Below, one piece after another: positions 1 to 11,845 of a stretch of 64,000 bases of DNA (the stretch's first letter is position 1; the number at the start of each line of letters is the position of its first letter). This stretch comes from Durusdinium trenchii (taxonomy: Eukaryota > Sar > Dinophyceae > Suessiales > Symbiodiniaceae). The notes under the pieces were generated by a model. It had not been told where the DNA came from. It saw only the letters and a program-made list of their open reading frames with translations, and searched no databases. The stretch covers positions 36,493-100,492 of the forward strand of contig CAXAMN010018557.1 of NCBI GenBank assembly GCA_963970005.1. Direction: 5' to 3'. A program made the translations under genes and the position numbers.

Positions 1-960
1 AGGGCCTCTCTACGTGCATTCCACATCCTGGAGGAAATGGACAAAAGTTGAGAGGGAACGGAACGAGGAGAACGTCGTTTGGGGAAATATTGAATGCACA
101 GTGCACGAAGTTGGGTTTCAAGATCAAGCATACAATCCTGAGCGGTGCGGTCAGGGATTGAAGTCATGTCATCGATCAATTGGCGTGCACGATCCTCGAA
201 ACAAACCCATTGGTTCAATTGTGCATGGTATGCATGTCTCATAGCAAATCTATCAATCCTATTCAACGGAAAGTGAGCCGGCTGAGGGACATGCCACTTC
301 GGAAGGGTCACCAGCAAGGGATGATGGTGAGGTCCATTGATGCCAAAGTTCCTTTCGAATTGGGTGTTCGTGATCGGCTTCATGCGGCGATATTGAACCT
401 GCGGTTATCGAATCAGAATGTAGTCAATGCGGGAGGTATGAATACCATGAGAAAAGGTAGGCTGATATTCCCCTTTACAGTTAATGGCAATCAGGTCCTG
501 AGTTCTCAGAAGCTGCTGCAAGACATGGCTGTCCGTGTGCATATTGGGATGTCTTCTGGGTCTTTTAATCCTACGAACGGTGGATCAGCACGAAGAACCG
601 TATTGAAGTCTCCAAGAACAATTAAATAATGGTTGAAGTCTCCAAGAACAATTAAATAATGGGCCTTAGGAATATAGTTCAAACAGGCTTGAAAAGTGTG
701 CCACAATTTTATCGTTTTTGAAGGAGGGGTTAAGAGCCATTGCATGGATTCCAAGTGTGTTAATAAACAACGAGAAAATCAATCGTTCGCTTAAGAAAAA
801 CCCGCATATGCAAAAGACGTCCTTCGATCAAGGTAGCAATGGCCAGTCGATCTGCTGGAGCCAGGTGGACACGTACCATCAACAAAACGGATGTTTGTTT
901 GCAAGCCGAATAAATGCAGTGCCATTCGAAGGGGCTCCATGTAGCCGAGAAGCGCCATCC
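1..960 (-). pseudogene. Non-LTR (LINE) retrotransposon endonuclease remnant
   Basis: Read on the minus strand from about 960 to the window edge, this stretch gives the body of an APE-type endonuclease as found at the start of the LINE polyprotein, which nicks target DNA for reverse transcription. Visible in order: a region with EGRLLHMRV and FLVVY (about 810-740), the catalytic loop motif LIVLGDFN (about 660-600), a QQLLRTQDLIAIN stretch, TFSHG, then SRIDYILIR (about 440-408), and HHHPLLVTLPKW (about 320-290), matching the usual GDFN, SRIDY and H-P catalytic signatures. The frame changes before and after GDFN, and TAA at 405-407 interrupts the frame just after SRIDYILIR. The linker toward the reverse transcriptase continues past base 1, so the element is cut by the window, not necessarily truncated. 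I recognise it as the dinoflagellate LINE type from memory; the EN assignment rests on the visible motifs. Confidence 0.85.
603..662. repeat. Perfect 30-bp tandem duplication inside the LINE endonuclease
   Basis: Bases 603-632 are repeated exactly at 633-662. Thirty bases is ten codons, so on the minus strand the catalytic-loop peptide HYLIVLGDFN is read twice in succession without a frame change. Confidence 0.97.
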
Positions 961-1239
961 CGTCTCTTATATAGCCAACACTTCAAGCGATTAAGAAGAA
1001 ACCCAAATCAATAATTCATCATAGACCAATGGTTTCGAAGCATTCCAAGTTATGCAGTGCGTCTATATGCGCACCAAAAACCCATATTTCATGCAATTTC
1101 GCGGAAGAAAGAAATGCATCCACGAAATAATTTCCACTTTTGCTCAGAGCAAAAAAAAACTCTAAACAATCCTCATTCCGAATATAAAACAAATTAAAAA
1201 GGTTCAGGATCAACTTTCATATACCCCGGAATTAGGACC

Positions 1240-1660
1240 GATAAATCCAATTCGGTCGTCAACAAAAAAAATGGCGGCGGCAGCCAAAAAAAAAGCCAAT
1301 GCATCATCACTAAAACTATATTATATTATCCATAGTACCTCGCCCCAAAGCGATCATAATTCTTAAACTAAAAATAGCGCTTAAACAATTCTTAAACAAC
1401 CAATAAAACGACATTTTTATATATTAAATATCTTTTAACCAATATATATATATATATTGTTTTTCAATTATCAAATTATATAATTATAAATTTTTATCAA
1501 ATCTATATATCAAAATTATATATATAATCAATATATATTATTCCATAATACATCATATTTATATCTTTGTATCTTCTATATATATATTTTAATATATTTA
1601 TATAATTAAATCAATAGCAATTAATAATATATATTATTTCTCAATATGGATTAAATCGCA
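1240..1660. other. AT-rich spacer with (TA)n tracts
   Basis: The stretch is very AT-rich, with several TATATATA runs at about 1,440-1,620. No open frame or gene signal is visible. It separates the LINE remnant from the following non-coding DNA. Confidence 0.8.
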
Positions 1661-1859
1661 TGAACCTGGGTCCCATCTATGGTGCAAATCATATCCATCA
1701 TGATTCCTTGATATTCCTTGCAAAGGATTCAATATCTCATTGAAAGCCAAGACACCCCAAGCCCGGTGCAGCCTCAGTCAGTGACACAGTGAGAGATTTC
1801 AGCAAAGGCTCGATGGACTGCTCTGTGCAGGTTTCAATTTGCAGGATGAGAATTTGTGG

Positions 1860-2055
1860 GAAGGGCATTGCAAGGCTTCGCGCAACACCACAGGCTTCGC
1901 GAATTGTTTTCGCAAATTGGTTTCAGAACCTTTCATATACACTCTGAGTTGGCCTTCGTGAATTGGCTTCGCCTGTGTGAAATCTAAGAGCCTATGCCAG
2001 AGGCTTCGCGAGCCTTCCCCACACATAATGTATCGCACAAATGCCTTCGCACACA
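1860..2055. repeat. Degenerate GGCTTCGC-containing repeats
   Basis: GGCTTCGCG or close variants recur near 1,875, 1,891, 1,967 and 2,002, with GCCTTCG variants between them at irregular spacing. The only open frame across them (minus) looks like a by-product. Confidence 0.5.
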
Positions 2056-2059
2056 TTTG

Positions 2060-5000
2060 GTGAGTTACAGTCTATCATTCAATAAAAACAACACAGTGCT
2101 GGGATCCTCGCAAATGATCAATATTCAACATTTTGATTTGCTGATAGGAGATCAGTGTTAGATTTAGACTTGCTGCTCTTCCTAGCAACTCATCAGCATT
2201 TTGCGAGGGCGATCTTGTGTTTTTCAACCGTGAACAAGCCACCTTGAAACATTCCTAAACCGCCCACCACCTCACTGGTCTACAAGTTGGGTTGTTTCAC
2301 AGTATGCTTATCTCAGATGTCTCCCCCTCACAGAGTAATTATAGCTCTTGGCTCAACACGTAGGACTTCACAATGGTGCCGGCTCACTGCCTCACCAGCA
2401 GCCCAATTATTTGTTACCTAGTAATTTCTACTACTTACCCTCATTCATCTTCCATTCCGCATTCGACTCTTGGTGGGCCCGACTTGCTGGTACATTCCAA
2501 AGCTCGGGTCCATCATGCCGAAGGCCGGTGCAGAGAAGCCTAGCAAATGATCGGTGACACAGGGACCTGGAGGGACCTCTGGGGATGGATCGGTGAGATA
2601 GCCTCGAGGTGAAGCTTAGTGACTTTCCCTGCAACTTTTCACAAACTGCAACCACATTGATCTTGTCAACCTGTAAACCTTTGAGGGATCAATAAGGAAT
2701 GCTTCTAAGCATTGGGGATGCCCTATTGAGCTTGCAATTCTAATATAGATATATATAATATATATACTTGCAGCATTCAGGTTGTGGTCCAGAGTGACTG
2801 CAACCAGCTGGTCGCCCTCAGCTATATATATAAGTAGATCTTTGACAGCAACATTCAATTGTCACTTCCATTGGCATGTCCTCTTGGTTCTAAAGACCTG
2901 AAAACAGTAGGACGATCCCTTTCAAAGTCCATGGGTTGGCCCAAACCTGCCAGCTTATGGTCAGCTTTCAGTGTCAAAAATAAGAACATATAACAACCCC
3001 AAACCTGCATCCTGCCCCTCCCCGTAGTCACAAAACAGCGAGACCCCTCTGAAGATGTGAATCGGTTCCCAGCCTGGAAAGGCTGCAAAGGTTGGACATT
3101 GGGCCGCCTGGTGCGAAGGTTGACATGTGTGGATCTGTCGATGTGAAGACAAAGAACACCTTCCGAATTTCCCAGAGATGTCGGTCACATGACAAAGAAC
3201 ATGACAAAGGTCAGGATTCCAAAAACACTGTCAGGATGTCGCCTTTTGTTTCAAAAACAAACACTCCACTAAATCGAGCTTCCACAAGAGATGGGGGGCA
3301 ATAGCAAACTTAAGATGCCTGCTCAATTCCTCTTCCTCTTCTCTTCCTTTCCTTCATCTTTCCTTTGGTTTCGTTGTTTCTTTCAGGGGACATGTCTTCT
3401 TTGCAAAACAACTAGAAAGTTGCTTCCTTAATCGACCATGAGCAAACAACCAGTTGAGAAGCTCACACAGGGTACACAGGGTACCCGTTACGCGGCCTGG
3501 TCTCCGCCATGTTATTGTGCATACCTCTCCCACACCCTTCTGAGTAGCGAGGTGCTTCCAAGCCATATTCGCTCAAACCTTCGAAACAGAACTGACAGGA
3601 TAAACAAAGGTTTTGACCTGAAGAAACGTACTCTCAATCAACAAAGTCGGCAAATGAGGCTACGATGGCTACGGCAAATTCTCGGTTCAGTGCTCTTTCG
3701 GCCTGTGCCATTGGAACTGCCGCCATGGCTACCGAACCTTTGCCAGCAGCTTTGGCGTCACCTGAGAGAACTTGACTCTAAAGCATTGGCCATCACCAGA
3801 GATACATGTACACAATAAAACATTTTAGTTACTGCAAGTAGCGCACATGGAGAATATTACTTATTAGTGTACATGAATAGTCGCCTAGCTTTCTGGGTGG
3901 GAGGCTTTCCACTTGTTGCAGTGACCGAATCAGCTGCGGCATAGTCAGTCAGAAATTATAGACTTAGCTGCATACAAAGTACATCAAAGCACTTCGGACT
4001 TTGCGAGTCCATACTCTGAATGACACCCGTGATCTACAAACGCCTGCAGGCTGGTCACTCCAGGAATCGTACTAAATATAGACACGTCACATAATTATCT
4101 TGTTACTGCTTGCATCCGAGCGAATGCCGTCCATATACACAGTTCCTCTTATTGTCGTACAAAAAGGTGTTTTCTGGGCGATGACCACGAGGTCCAAAGT
4201 TTGGGTACATATATCATCCTGCCTTACTCATTTGCACATAGTGACAGTGCCTTGAGTCCTTGAGGATTCAAAGAGTGCGCTGCTTTTGTGCTTCCCTAAA
4301 AACCCTCTTTCTGGGTGGTTGGCAAAATGACGGACCTCAGCAGCTGGTCTTCATGGCCTACTCATGCCTACGCCATCTAAACACTTCTCTACTTCGAATT
4401 GGGATCAATGTTCCGTGTCCCACTGCCTCCTGAAGGTCTGGCAAGTGCCTGCACAGAATTTCGGAACATCCAACGAAGACTCAACAACGTCGACGTCGCT
4501 GAGAAATTTTGCCGCAAAGCTTGGGTCAGGACGTATATAGATTCTCCGACGTACAATCAAACACACTTTGTCAGGTGTACGTCTGTGGATATACTGATTT
4601 GCATCAAACAACTGCGTTTGGAACTTTCTAGATTGAACGTCAAGCCGGTCCTTAGCATATTATTAAAACGTACTGTCAAGTAAAGGATAGTAAAGGACAT
4701 GATTCAGCAAGGTTAGCACTTTTGAGGGGGCCTATCGCTTTTGCAGGATCTAGACACAATGTCAACATAGCTGAACATATCAAAATCTGTTCGGACATGG
4801 TTGTCGCATGTTGTCGCTTATTCCTGAAATTCACGACTGCTCTTTACTAAATTAGTCATAGCAAGTTTTGGCGGCTGCTCATCTGTAATTTATACATACG
4901 ACATCAGATATGTTGCAGCCACCAAAACTCAGTGTGCTTGTCAGCTGACACGCACACACACACAAACAAGTGTCACCATTTATCTCCTCTGCAATTGAAA

Positions 5001-8000
5001 AAACAAGAGACATCGATCCACTTCCAACAAAAGACAAGAACTCGTACTATTCCATGCACCATCTGTCAGACTTCAGCAACTCGATACTAGGGCAATGCGT
5101 GTGGGCACACAAAACGCAAACAGGCATGCTAATACAGCAATTGGGCGGTATGTACAGTATAATTTGTATAGCATGCCACGGCATCTTGTGTTTGCTATCG
5201 GTAGCAACCGATCGGGCCACCGGCTAGGCCTAATGCATACCGGCAGCTGCTATGCATCGGTATTGTACTGCTACTGGCATCTATTAGGTCTATGCCTATG
5301 CGGGTAGCAATCGGTTGCCAACATTCCGAAGCTGTGACCTGGACTCTTGACCATAGTGCCTTGAACTCATGGCCATAGGCCATAGATTCAATCAACACGA
5401 TAAACAAACATGACGTTTGCGAAATGAGCAAAAAGCCAACACAAGCAGTGACACATTCAGGGATTTGGTCAAATCACATCTCGTGCGCATGGGTCCTTTA
5501 ATCTGTATATCCATTAAATGCAGCTTGCTAATTGTTTAAATCTTTGGTCTGTAGTTTCCAACGTAACACATCCAACTTCTGCACCCATTTCATGCTCTCG
5601 CCCGGCCACCCTTTTGGCCTGGTCCACCAAGACGGACATGCCCGGCTTGATGAAATGCTCCTTGTTCAACAAGATCTGCTGGGACCTCACTGCGCAGGCC
5701 CCATCATTAGTCTCTGATGAGATCTCATTTGGATGGTGACATTCATCAAATTCCCGTGATGGGCCTGCTGGTATGTGAACTCTGTGAACTCAGTTAAGTT
5801 CCGGCGTTCATTCATTCTGCGCACGGTCAACTTTGACAGTATTTGTTTAGACTATCCCATTTGTTATGCCATGAAGCATTCGGCCACATGCAATCCACCA
5901 CCGGTGAACGCAACTGCACATCCCCTCTACATGGTCACAAACTCATTTGCTTGGCCCCCTGAGTGCCCCAACACCATTGGATCTTTCAAGTGAACAAAGG
6001 CAATGCCCTCAAGCGAGCAGGCTGCCGTGCTCAGAATCCAAGCAAATGACGAATTTGACCATCTGTTACTGTTGGAATCGTTGGATGCATTCTTCTGGCA
6101 TACTTTCCAACAGCGACACCTGACTTCTATTGGCTGACCTGAGCAGGTCTCACCTGCAGCGAAGGTCACTCCACAGTGGAAACTGTAGTCCTATCTACCC
6201 AGTCTCCAGCCTTGCGATTGCCATGGATGTAGACATCTTCCAGCTCTCCAAATTGGCCGAAATAAGCTTCCAAATCCGCCTCCAGATACGACGAAAGAAG
6301 TGAGTACATAATGAGCACACACACACATGCCATGCGAAGCTATTCAGTTCATGTTTGCAAGGACCAAGAAACTGTACACTATACACACAAATGCATCTTG
6401 AACAAGGCAAGGTTTTCTCAATGAACCGATGGGCTTTCACTCTGAATAACGGCCAAGTCATAGCATATCACCATGACGTGTCGCCACGGTGTTTTTAGCT
6501 ATGCGCCTTGGTGACCTCTGCAGGAACCCTTGTGAGAAACAGGCGCCCTGGCACGATCCTTGGCTCTCTCCTCTCATCTCCTCTCCTCTGTTGCAGGACT
6601 TTTTGCAAAACCATCCACGCAATGGCAAGGTATCGCACCTGCTGGAGTGAGGAGACACATGGTGACACGTGGGTAGTCAATTTGTGCAACATAAACCACG
6701 GATTCCGCTCAGCTTTCTCGTCTAAGGCTGGCACGGTGACGACGAAGCCGAGTCACCATTCGTCATATGCAGGCCTGGAGCACATTTTATCAGTGATTCA
6801 CCGATTATTCTTTGGATTGCAATGAGATGCTCAGTGTGCCAAACGTCGGGAATTCTTGAAAGTTATATGTTTTGTGACGGGCCAGGAGTGCCTTGTGAGT
6901 ATTGTTAATTCTGCAGAGTCTTCAGCATGTGGACAAGCTCTTTGAAAGCACTGAACGTGTCCCGAGCGGCATCTGGAAAATGGGGGTGCAAATGCGATCA
7001 TACAGACTGACTGACGAACGGACTGACTGGTTCGCTAAATACCGCAATGCCAACTCTGACAACCACTTTCTAGCGTCTTGTAACAACAACAAAAACATGG
7101 CAAACAAACTGCATATCTATACCGTTGATATGTATCGCCTGGCCGCCTGACCTGAGGCTGTGTTGAATGCGGTAAATACAACATGCCACCCGAAAACTCC
7201 CACACACACACAAGCCTGCAGCTGCCTGGCGCGGTGGTAGCCCCACCTTGTTGAGTCTTGACATATTAAAAAAAAATACATATATATATATAGTTGCTAT
7301 TACTATATATACATAGCTATATATCACTATATACATATATATATATATCCTTTCTTCAGAATACCACAACATGTGCCAAGCTGATGGGTTAAACCATCTC
7401 CTCTAACTCACCGAAGTGGTTCCTCAAACAGAATTCTCAGCGTGGGATGATGTGAAATGACACCCCACCTGCGCAGCAGCTCCCTTGCCGCCAGTGCGCC
7501 TAAGGCACTAGGCAATCAAGGTTCATGGCACTATCGGCATCAAGCAAACCATGTCACTCGCGTACGAGTTTTTGGAGACCGAAATATGTGTTTTGCCGAC
7601 CTCCCCCGTCATACTGTGGGCAATTGCCTCCAACCTACGAGCTTCTTGGAGACCGAAACATTCGAATTCCATCTGGTATAGCCTATCATTCCCATGCTTC
7701 TTAATGCCACGAACTTCTTGGGGAGTGCCAGTGTGTTTACAGCGCTGGAAGTGTTTGGACCTTTACTGAAATGTTTGAGATTTCGATATCATTTGGGTTT
7801 AGACTCAAGACCTTCCCGACTGGGTGGAAGGCGGTGTTGCCATGTCTACAACGACAGGGATGCCATTGATCTCAGCACAGACTTCAATGCCCACGGCCAC
7901 CCGCTGACAGCTCACAAAAAATGATCGTGAATCACAACACAGAAGTGTAGGAAACAACATGGACCAAGATCTTCAAAAATTTAACTGAAACATGCAAAAC

Positions 8001-8660
8001 TTAACACGTGCTTTTCTATGGGTTGGAAAGCACTGGGTGCCGAACCTCGTGATATTGGATGTGCAATGCCACCTGAATCCTGAGAAAACCGAGCAAGTCC
8101 ACCCCATTGCCTCCCTGTTCAATCCTTCTCTGGCATCCCTGAATTGTTTCTTGTATGTCCTGTGTATGCCCTACGTTCAACACCTATCACCCCCCTTGTG
8201 TCTCGATTGAATTTGGTGACCTGAACTGCCTGAACTATCCATGAAGTGACCTCAAATGTCTTTTCGCCCCACCTTGACCTGCTGAACATCTTCTCTCAAC
8301 TAGGCGCTCTCAAAAGCACCAAAGGCACCCCGACGATGTAGGATTTGTATAAGAGACAAAGGCAAAGCCTGGACGGTCGACGGTTGTGATCAACGCAGTC
8401 TTTGGATTCGGGCATTGTCTTATCAAAAACTTGACAAATGTGTAAACGGAGTTGGTCTAAAACACAACTCATGAATTGTGCTTTGCGACCCTTGCGATCA
8501 AAAGCCGGCAAAACCTGTTCAGACATTCTGATTTTGGTTTGTTAGTTGATATGTCTGACTACATAGATAATTACAGACACCTCAGCTGTTTTGCAAAATG
8601 TGTCAGCATCAAGTAGCACCCTGGTTGTCGTATCTTGTCTTTGTGTTTCATGCTCTGAAC
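2060..8660. other. No supportable gene
   Basis: Only short open frames of unremarkable composition are present; the longest, 3,438-3,818 (+), matches nothing I recognise and has no convincing splice context. Visible content is limited to small AT runs (for example 2,740-2,765), a (TA)n tract at 7,275-7,352, and three loosely repeated segments sharing ACGAnnTTnTTGGaGA near 7,564, 7,637 and 7,709. Confidence 0.6.
7275..7352. repeat. (TA)n-rich microsatellite
   Basis: Alternating TATATA runs with CATATA interruptions span this stretch. Confidence 0.9.
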
Positions 8661-8669
8661 CACGCTTTG

Positions 8670-8696
8670 CCGTATAGATCGAGTTAGTTTAAATTC
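8670..8696 (+). repeat. Left terminal inverted repeat
   Basis: The 27-bp sequence contains TATAGATCGAGTTAG followed by TTTAAATTC. Its reverse complement stands at 20,673-20,699 with a single difference at the third base. Confidence 0.9.
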
Positions 8697-8724
8697 GTTG
8701 AGTTTAGACTGTATGAGATAACCT

Positions 8725-8890
8725 AACCTAGATAGGTTAACTTAACCTTTGAAGGTTAACTGAACACAAGGTTGTGGGTAGGTTAGGTTGATGGATATTT
8801 GTATGAATAACGTAACCTAAGGTAAGGCAAGGTTAGGTGAGAGGTTAGGTTTTTCATAAGAACAACCTAAGGTTAAAGGTGGTTGTGTTG
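8725..8890. repeat. Left subterminal AACCTAAC/GGTTAGGTT block
   Basis: At least ten copies of AACCTAA, AGGTTAAC or GGTTAGGTT occur in both orientations, for example AACCTAACCTAG near 8,722 and GGTTAGGTT near 8,851. The matching block lies inside the right end at about 20,545-20,665. Confidence 0.8.
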
Positions 8891-8929
8891 AAACAAAGCC
8901 TCATGTAATTGTACTCTCTCTCTCTCTCT

Positions 8930-9196
8930 CTGGTGAAGAAAGTTTCTGCCAAGTCAGCTGTGAAGTACCCGTCTTCGTCCTTGGTCTTCGCGATGTGGGC
9001 ATGGTGCACCTTATGCACCACCTCTGGGGGGAGCTAGGGTGCCTGCCTTCAACATCTTGGAGAACTTTTCACCTTTCCCCTTGTCTCGGGTTTCGGTCAT
9101 GGCCGCAGACTGCTCTTTGATCTCCCTGACCGTCTGGTTGATGGAACTTGCCGGCCTCTTCCTGGGACCTTCTTCTGCGCTAGCTGGGCGTTTCAT
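8930..9196 (-). pseudogene. Broken MKRPA-family protein, N-terminal part
   Basis: The minus frame from 9,196 begins MKRPASAEEGPRKRPASS, then a short charged stretch, then GKGEKFSKMLKAGTL. The frame ends at 9,011, but shifting by one base at the run of six G (9,026-9,031) restores LPPEVVHKVHHAHI and continues to about 8,930, where it runs into a (CT)n tract at 8,913-8,931. The GKxxKFSKM...PPEVV signature is shared with the larger plus-strand copy at 15,100-16,497, so both belong to one family. From memory, MKRPA-start proteins are a large uncharacterised Symbiodiniaceae family; their function is unknown to me. The C-terminal two thirds are missing. The frameshift could be real decay or a homopolymer error. 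Confidence 0.6.
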
Positions 9197-9433
9197 TGGA
9201 GGTATGATGATAAGCGATCACGGGTACTATATATCAAAGCAAGGTTCTTCGCGCAAAAATGATCGACTTGAGCGTTGATGGAAAAATCCACAGGCCAAAG
9301 GTTGAAGATTGAAGTGTCCGCTCATAGGTTCATCAAACTTTACTTTTTTGAAGAATTCCAACACAAACTCTTTGAATTCCTGCAGGTTTGTAAGATGGTT
9401 TCATTACTTTAATCCCACTACAATGATGACAGG

Positions 9434-9637
9434 TCCAACTTTGGTCGAAACTTCATCGAAGTTCCGACTCGAAGTTTAGTCGAAGTTTGGTCGCAGTTTA
9501 GTCGAAGTTTAAGATACACTCTTCAAAACATATGGTAGTGTTTTGTTCACATTGTATCAAGACAAACTTCGACAGCGCTTGAAACTCCGACCAAACTTCG
9601 AGTCGAAACTTCGACGAAGTTTCGACCAAACTTCGGC
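9434..9637. repeat. Imperfect inverted repeat (hairpin, MITE-like)
   Basis: The arm at about 9,434-9,510 (GGTCGAAACTTC...GACTCGAAGTTT...) is mirrored by the reverse complement at about 9,561-9,637, separated by about 50 bp. The arms are built from GTCGAAGTTTGGTCG units. It could fold into a long hairpin. Confidence 0.8.
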
Positions 9638-9869
9638 CCCCGATTCGCTGGCCTTCCTTCTGTCTCTTATGATCTCTCATGGTTTTTGGCGAAAAATGTT
9701 TACGAAGTCTCAAGCCAAATTCAGAAACCAATTCAGGAAATTGTTCAGTGTCATGGTCTTCAAATGCTCACAGCTCAATTGTTTCTTGAGTTCTTTTGCA
9801 AAGCCTGCGCTCAGTCAATCAATCTCAATGAATCTCACTGACTCACATCACATGTATGTGCTCAACTTC

Positions 9870-10263
9870 TCAACGATGTTTCTTGCCCTGGCCCTTAGTG
9901 CCCTTCTTCTTCTTGGACTTGCGTCTCTGAGCCTTGGATTTCTCATCTTTGCCGGCTTCTTCCAAGACCGCGGTGTCCGTTGGTTGGGGCGTCCTGCGCA
10001 AAGGCGGCGGCTGTAAGGAAGAAGAAGCAGGTTCATCAGGCGGATATTCTTGATCCACCTTCTTGGGCACAGGGTTGCGCCGAACCTCATCCACCCGTGA
10101 GATCTCCATGGATAATCTTCATGAGGTTGATGGATCTTTGGGACACCTCCCCAAACACCTGAATGATGATGTCTTGATCCACAGCGACCCAGCCGGTGAG
10201 GTCGTCATTTGGGACTTCCTCAACAGCTTCTACTTGATGTTCGGGCTGCTTGCTGGTCTGCAT
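9870..10263 (-). pseudogene. Broken orphan protein with DDLTGWVAVDQDIII motif
   Basis: A 58-codon minus frame starts at ATG 10,263 and contains DDLTGWVAVDQDIII and VFGEVSQRSINLMK, ending at 10,087. An overlapping frame (10,109-9,870) continues with EVRRNPVPKKVDQEYPPDEP, a proline-rich stretch, then a Lys-rich tail with KSKKKKGTKGQGKKH. Composition runs smoothly across the overlap, so one frameshift near 10,095 probably splits a single reading of about 130 residues. An in-frame TAG lies just upstream of the ATG, so any earlier exon would need splicing. The family is not recognised with confidence; the basic tail suggests nucleic-acid binding at most. It sits in line with other minus-strand fragments at 8.9-12.4 kb. 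Confidence 0.5.
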
Positions 10264-10369
10264 GGCTTCACGACAAATCTAGATGATTTCTGATGCACTT
10301 CCGTGAACTTGAGCTGGCATCGAGACATGACAATCATGTCGAATTAAAACTCATGATTCACGATGACGA

Positions 10370-10700
10370 TACTACACGCTCTCAAAGTTTCTTACTACAT
10401 ACTCTCAAACTAAAGTTCCCTCAAGTCACATACTCTCAAGATCTCTCAAGGTTCCCTCAAGTTACACTCTCAAGGTGTCCTGATCGTATGAATTTCCTTT
10501 ACAGTGATGGTCTATATAGTCCAAGTTTGTAGAAATTGTTTCACGCAAACCTCTCATGGACTCTCAAGTGAACCCTCATGGTATACCCTGTGAGGTTGAA
10601 AGCAAACTCTGAACTAAACCTCTCATCTCAAACGCACTTTGAAGTGGACTCTCAAGTAAACCTCTCATGGTACTCTCAAGGACTCTCAAGGCAACTCTCA
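10370..10700. repeat. CTCTCAAG repeat array A
   Basis: The octamer ACTCTCAAG or variants (CCCTCAAG, CTCTCATGG) recur about every 15-25 bases. Related arrays lie at 17,700-18,020 and 19,420-19,725, all inside the 12-kb candidate element. Confidence 0.8.
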
Positions 10701-10789
10701 CGGCACTAACAAGATCAAGAACACACCCGCAAAGGACTTCTCAATGCTTCCTGAAAATGATCTTTTCCAAACCGCTAGCTTGGAATGCG

Positions 10790-11480
10790 TGAGCAGGAAA
10801 TGGAAAGAACCACGTCATAAAGCCAGAGCGGCGCACTAGCGCAAATGTTTTCGCCTCACGTATACAAATCCAATGTCTGCGCCGCCTTGAGCGATAGCAC
10901 TGCTCGATGATCTGCATCTCCTCGATCGTGACCGCTTCCTGGATCGTGAACGCTTCCTCGATCGTCTGCGCCTGGACCGTGACTTCTTCTTCTTTTTCTT
11001 GGAATGATGATGGCTTGGCTTTGCTCCTGGAACGGCCTTGGCGCTGCTCTTCCATCCACTGTTCCAGCACCAAGCTGACCACGCCCGGAGAAGTTTGAGG
11101 CTCTTCTCTCACAGCTCCTTCCTTCTTGTTGAAGGCTTTTCAAAGAAACTCCTGAAGATTGTCATCATCTTCTTCAGACTCCTCCTCCTTCTTCTCAACC
11201 GAGTCAAGGTCCACCTTCTTCTCCTCGACCATGTAGTCGTCCTGTTTTGCCTCTGCCTCAACCGTCTCCGCCAAGGGGGAGACTCTTCCATCTTCACGCT
11301 TCTTGCTTTCGAAGTGGCTCCTGGCATTCCGGATTTTTGGGCGACGTTGGAGCTGCGTGGCGAAGGATCAAAATACCCTGGCGCCGTATGTGGTGGAATC
11401 TCACCTGAATGCATCGGCGGTGGCGGTGGCGGTGGCACTAACTGCCGCTCGACCGCGGGTAGGCGATGTCTGCCTCGCAG
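10790..11480 (-). pseudogene. Decayed acidic/SR-rich protein
   Basis: Minus-strand reading gives a proline run (about 11,445-11,425), an acidic block with KKEEESEEDDDNLQEFL (about 11,200-11,143), then REEPQTSPGVVSLVLEQWMEEQ and GRSRSKAKPSS (11,105-11,010), and in a further frame six or more Lys followed by SRSRRRRSRKRSRS-type repeats (about 11,000-10,910). At least two frame changes are needed to join them. RS dipeptide tracts are typical of splicing-associated or other RNA-binding nuclear proteins, but short copies arise easily from AG/CG-rich repeats. No RNA-binding domain is visible, so no function is assigned. It is followed downstream by the CTCTCAAG array. Confidence 0.4.
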
Positions 11481-11845
11481 CGGTAGCGGCACACTCCACC
11501 AAGCCTAGATTGCCCCAGGTCCGGTACAGCTGCCTGGGCCTGCTGTTGCGTAGCATAGGTCACGAAACAGTTGCACGTCCCTCCGGTTCAACAAATATAG
11601 GTCAGGTCTTCCTCAAGTTTCGACAATGCAATGGAGCAGTTCAAATATGAGTTTATACAATTTCGCATCTGCATCGTTCGTGTCTCAGTTCAACGCCATG
11701 CGGGCTCTGCTGGATATCCTTGATCCACCTTTTCGGGCTGTGGCCTAAATCAAATTGAACAAATGACTGGCTTTGCAACAAATTGGACAATGTATATGTG
11801 AACTAATACAGTTTCAATAGCTCAGACCTGGTCATATTTCAAAAA

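Noticed and set aside
8725-8890. Telomere-like repeats (CCTAA/TTAGG)
   Set aside because: The motif is irregular, in both orientations, and paired with a similar block near 20.6 kb; dinoflagellate telomeres are TTTAGGG-type. Subterminal transposon repeats fit better.
11109-11492. 127-codon Arg-rich minus frame and the poly-Pro reading
   Set aside because: The acidic reading in another minus frame (KKEEESEEDDDN) is more coherent over the same bases; only the region, not this frame, is reported.
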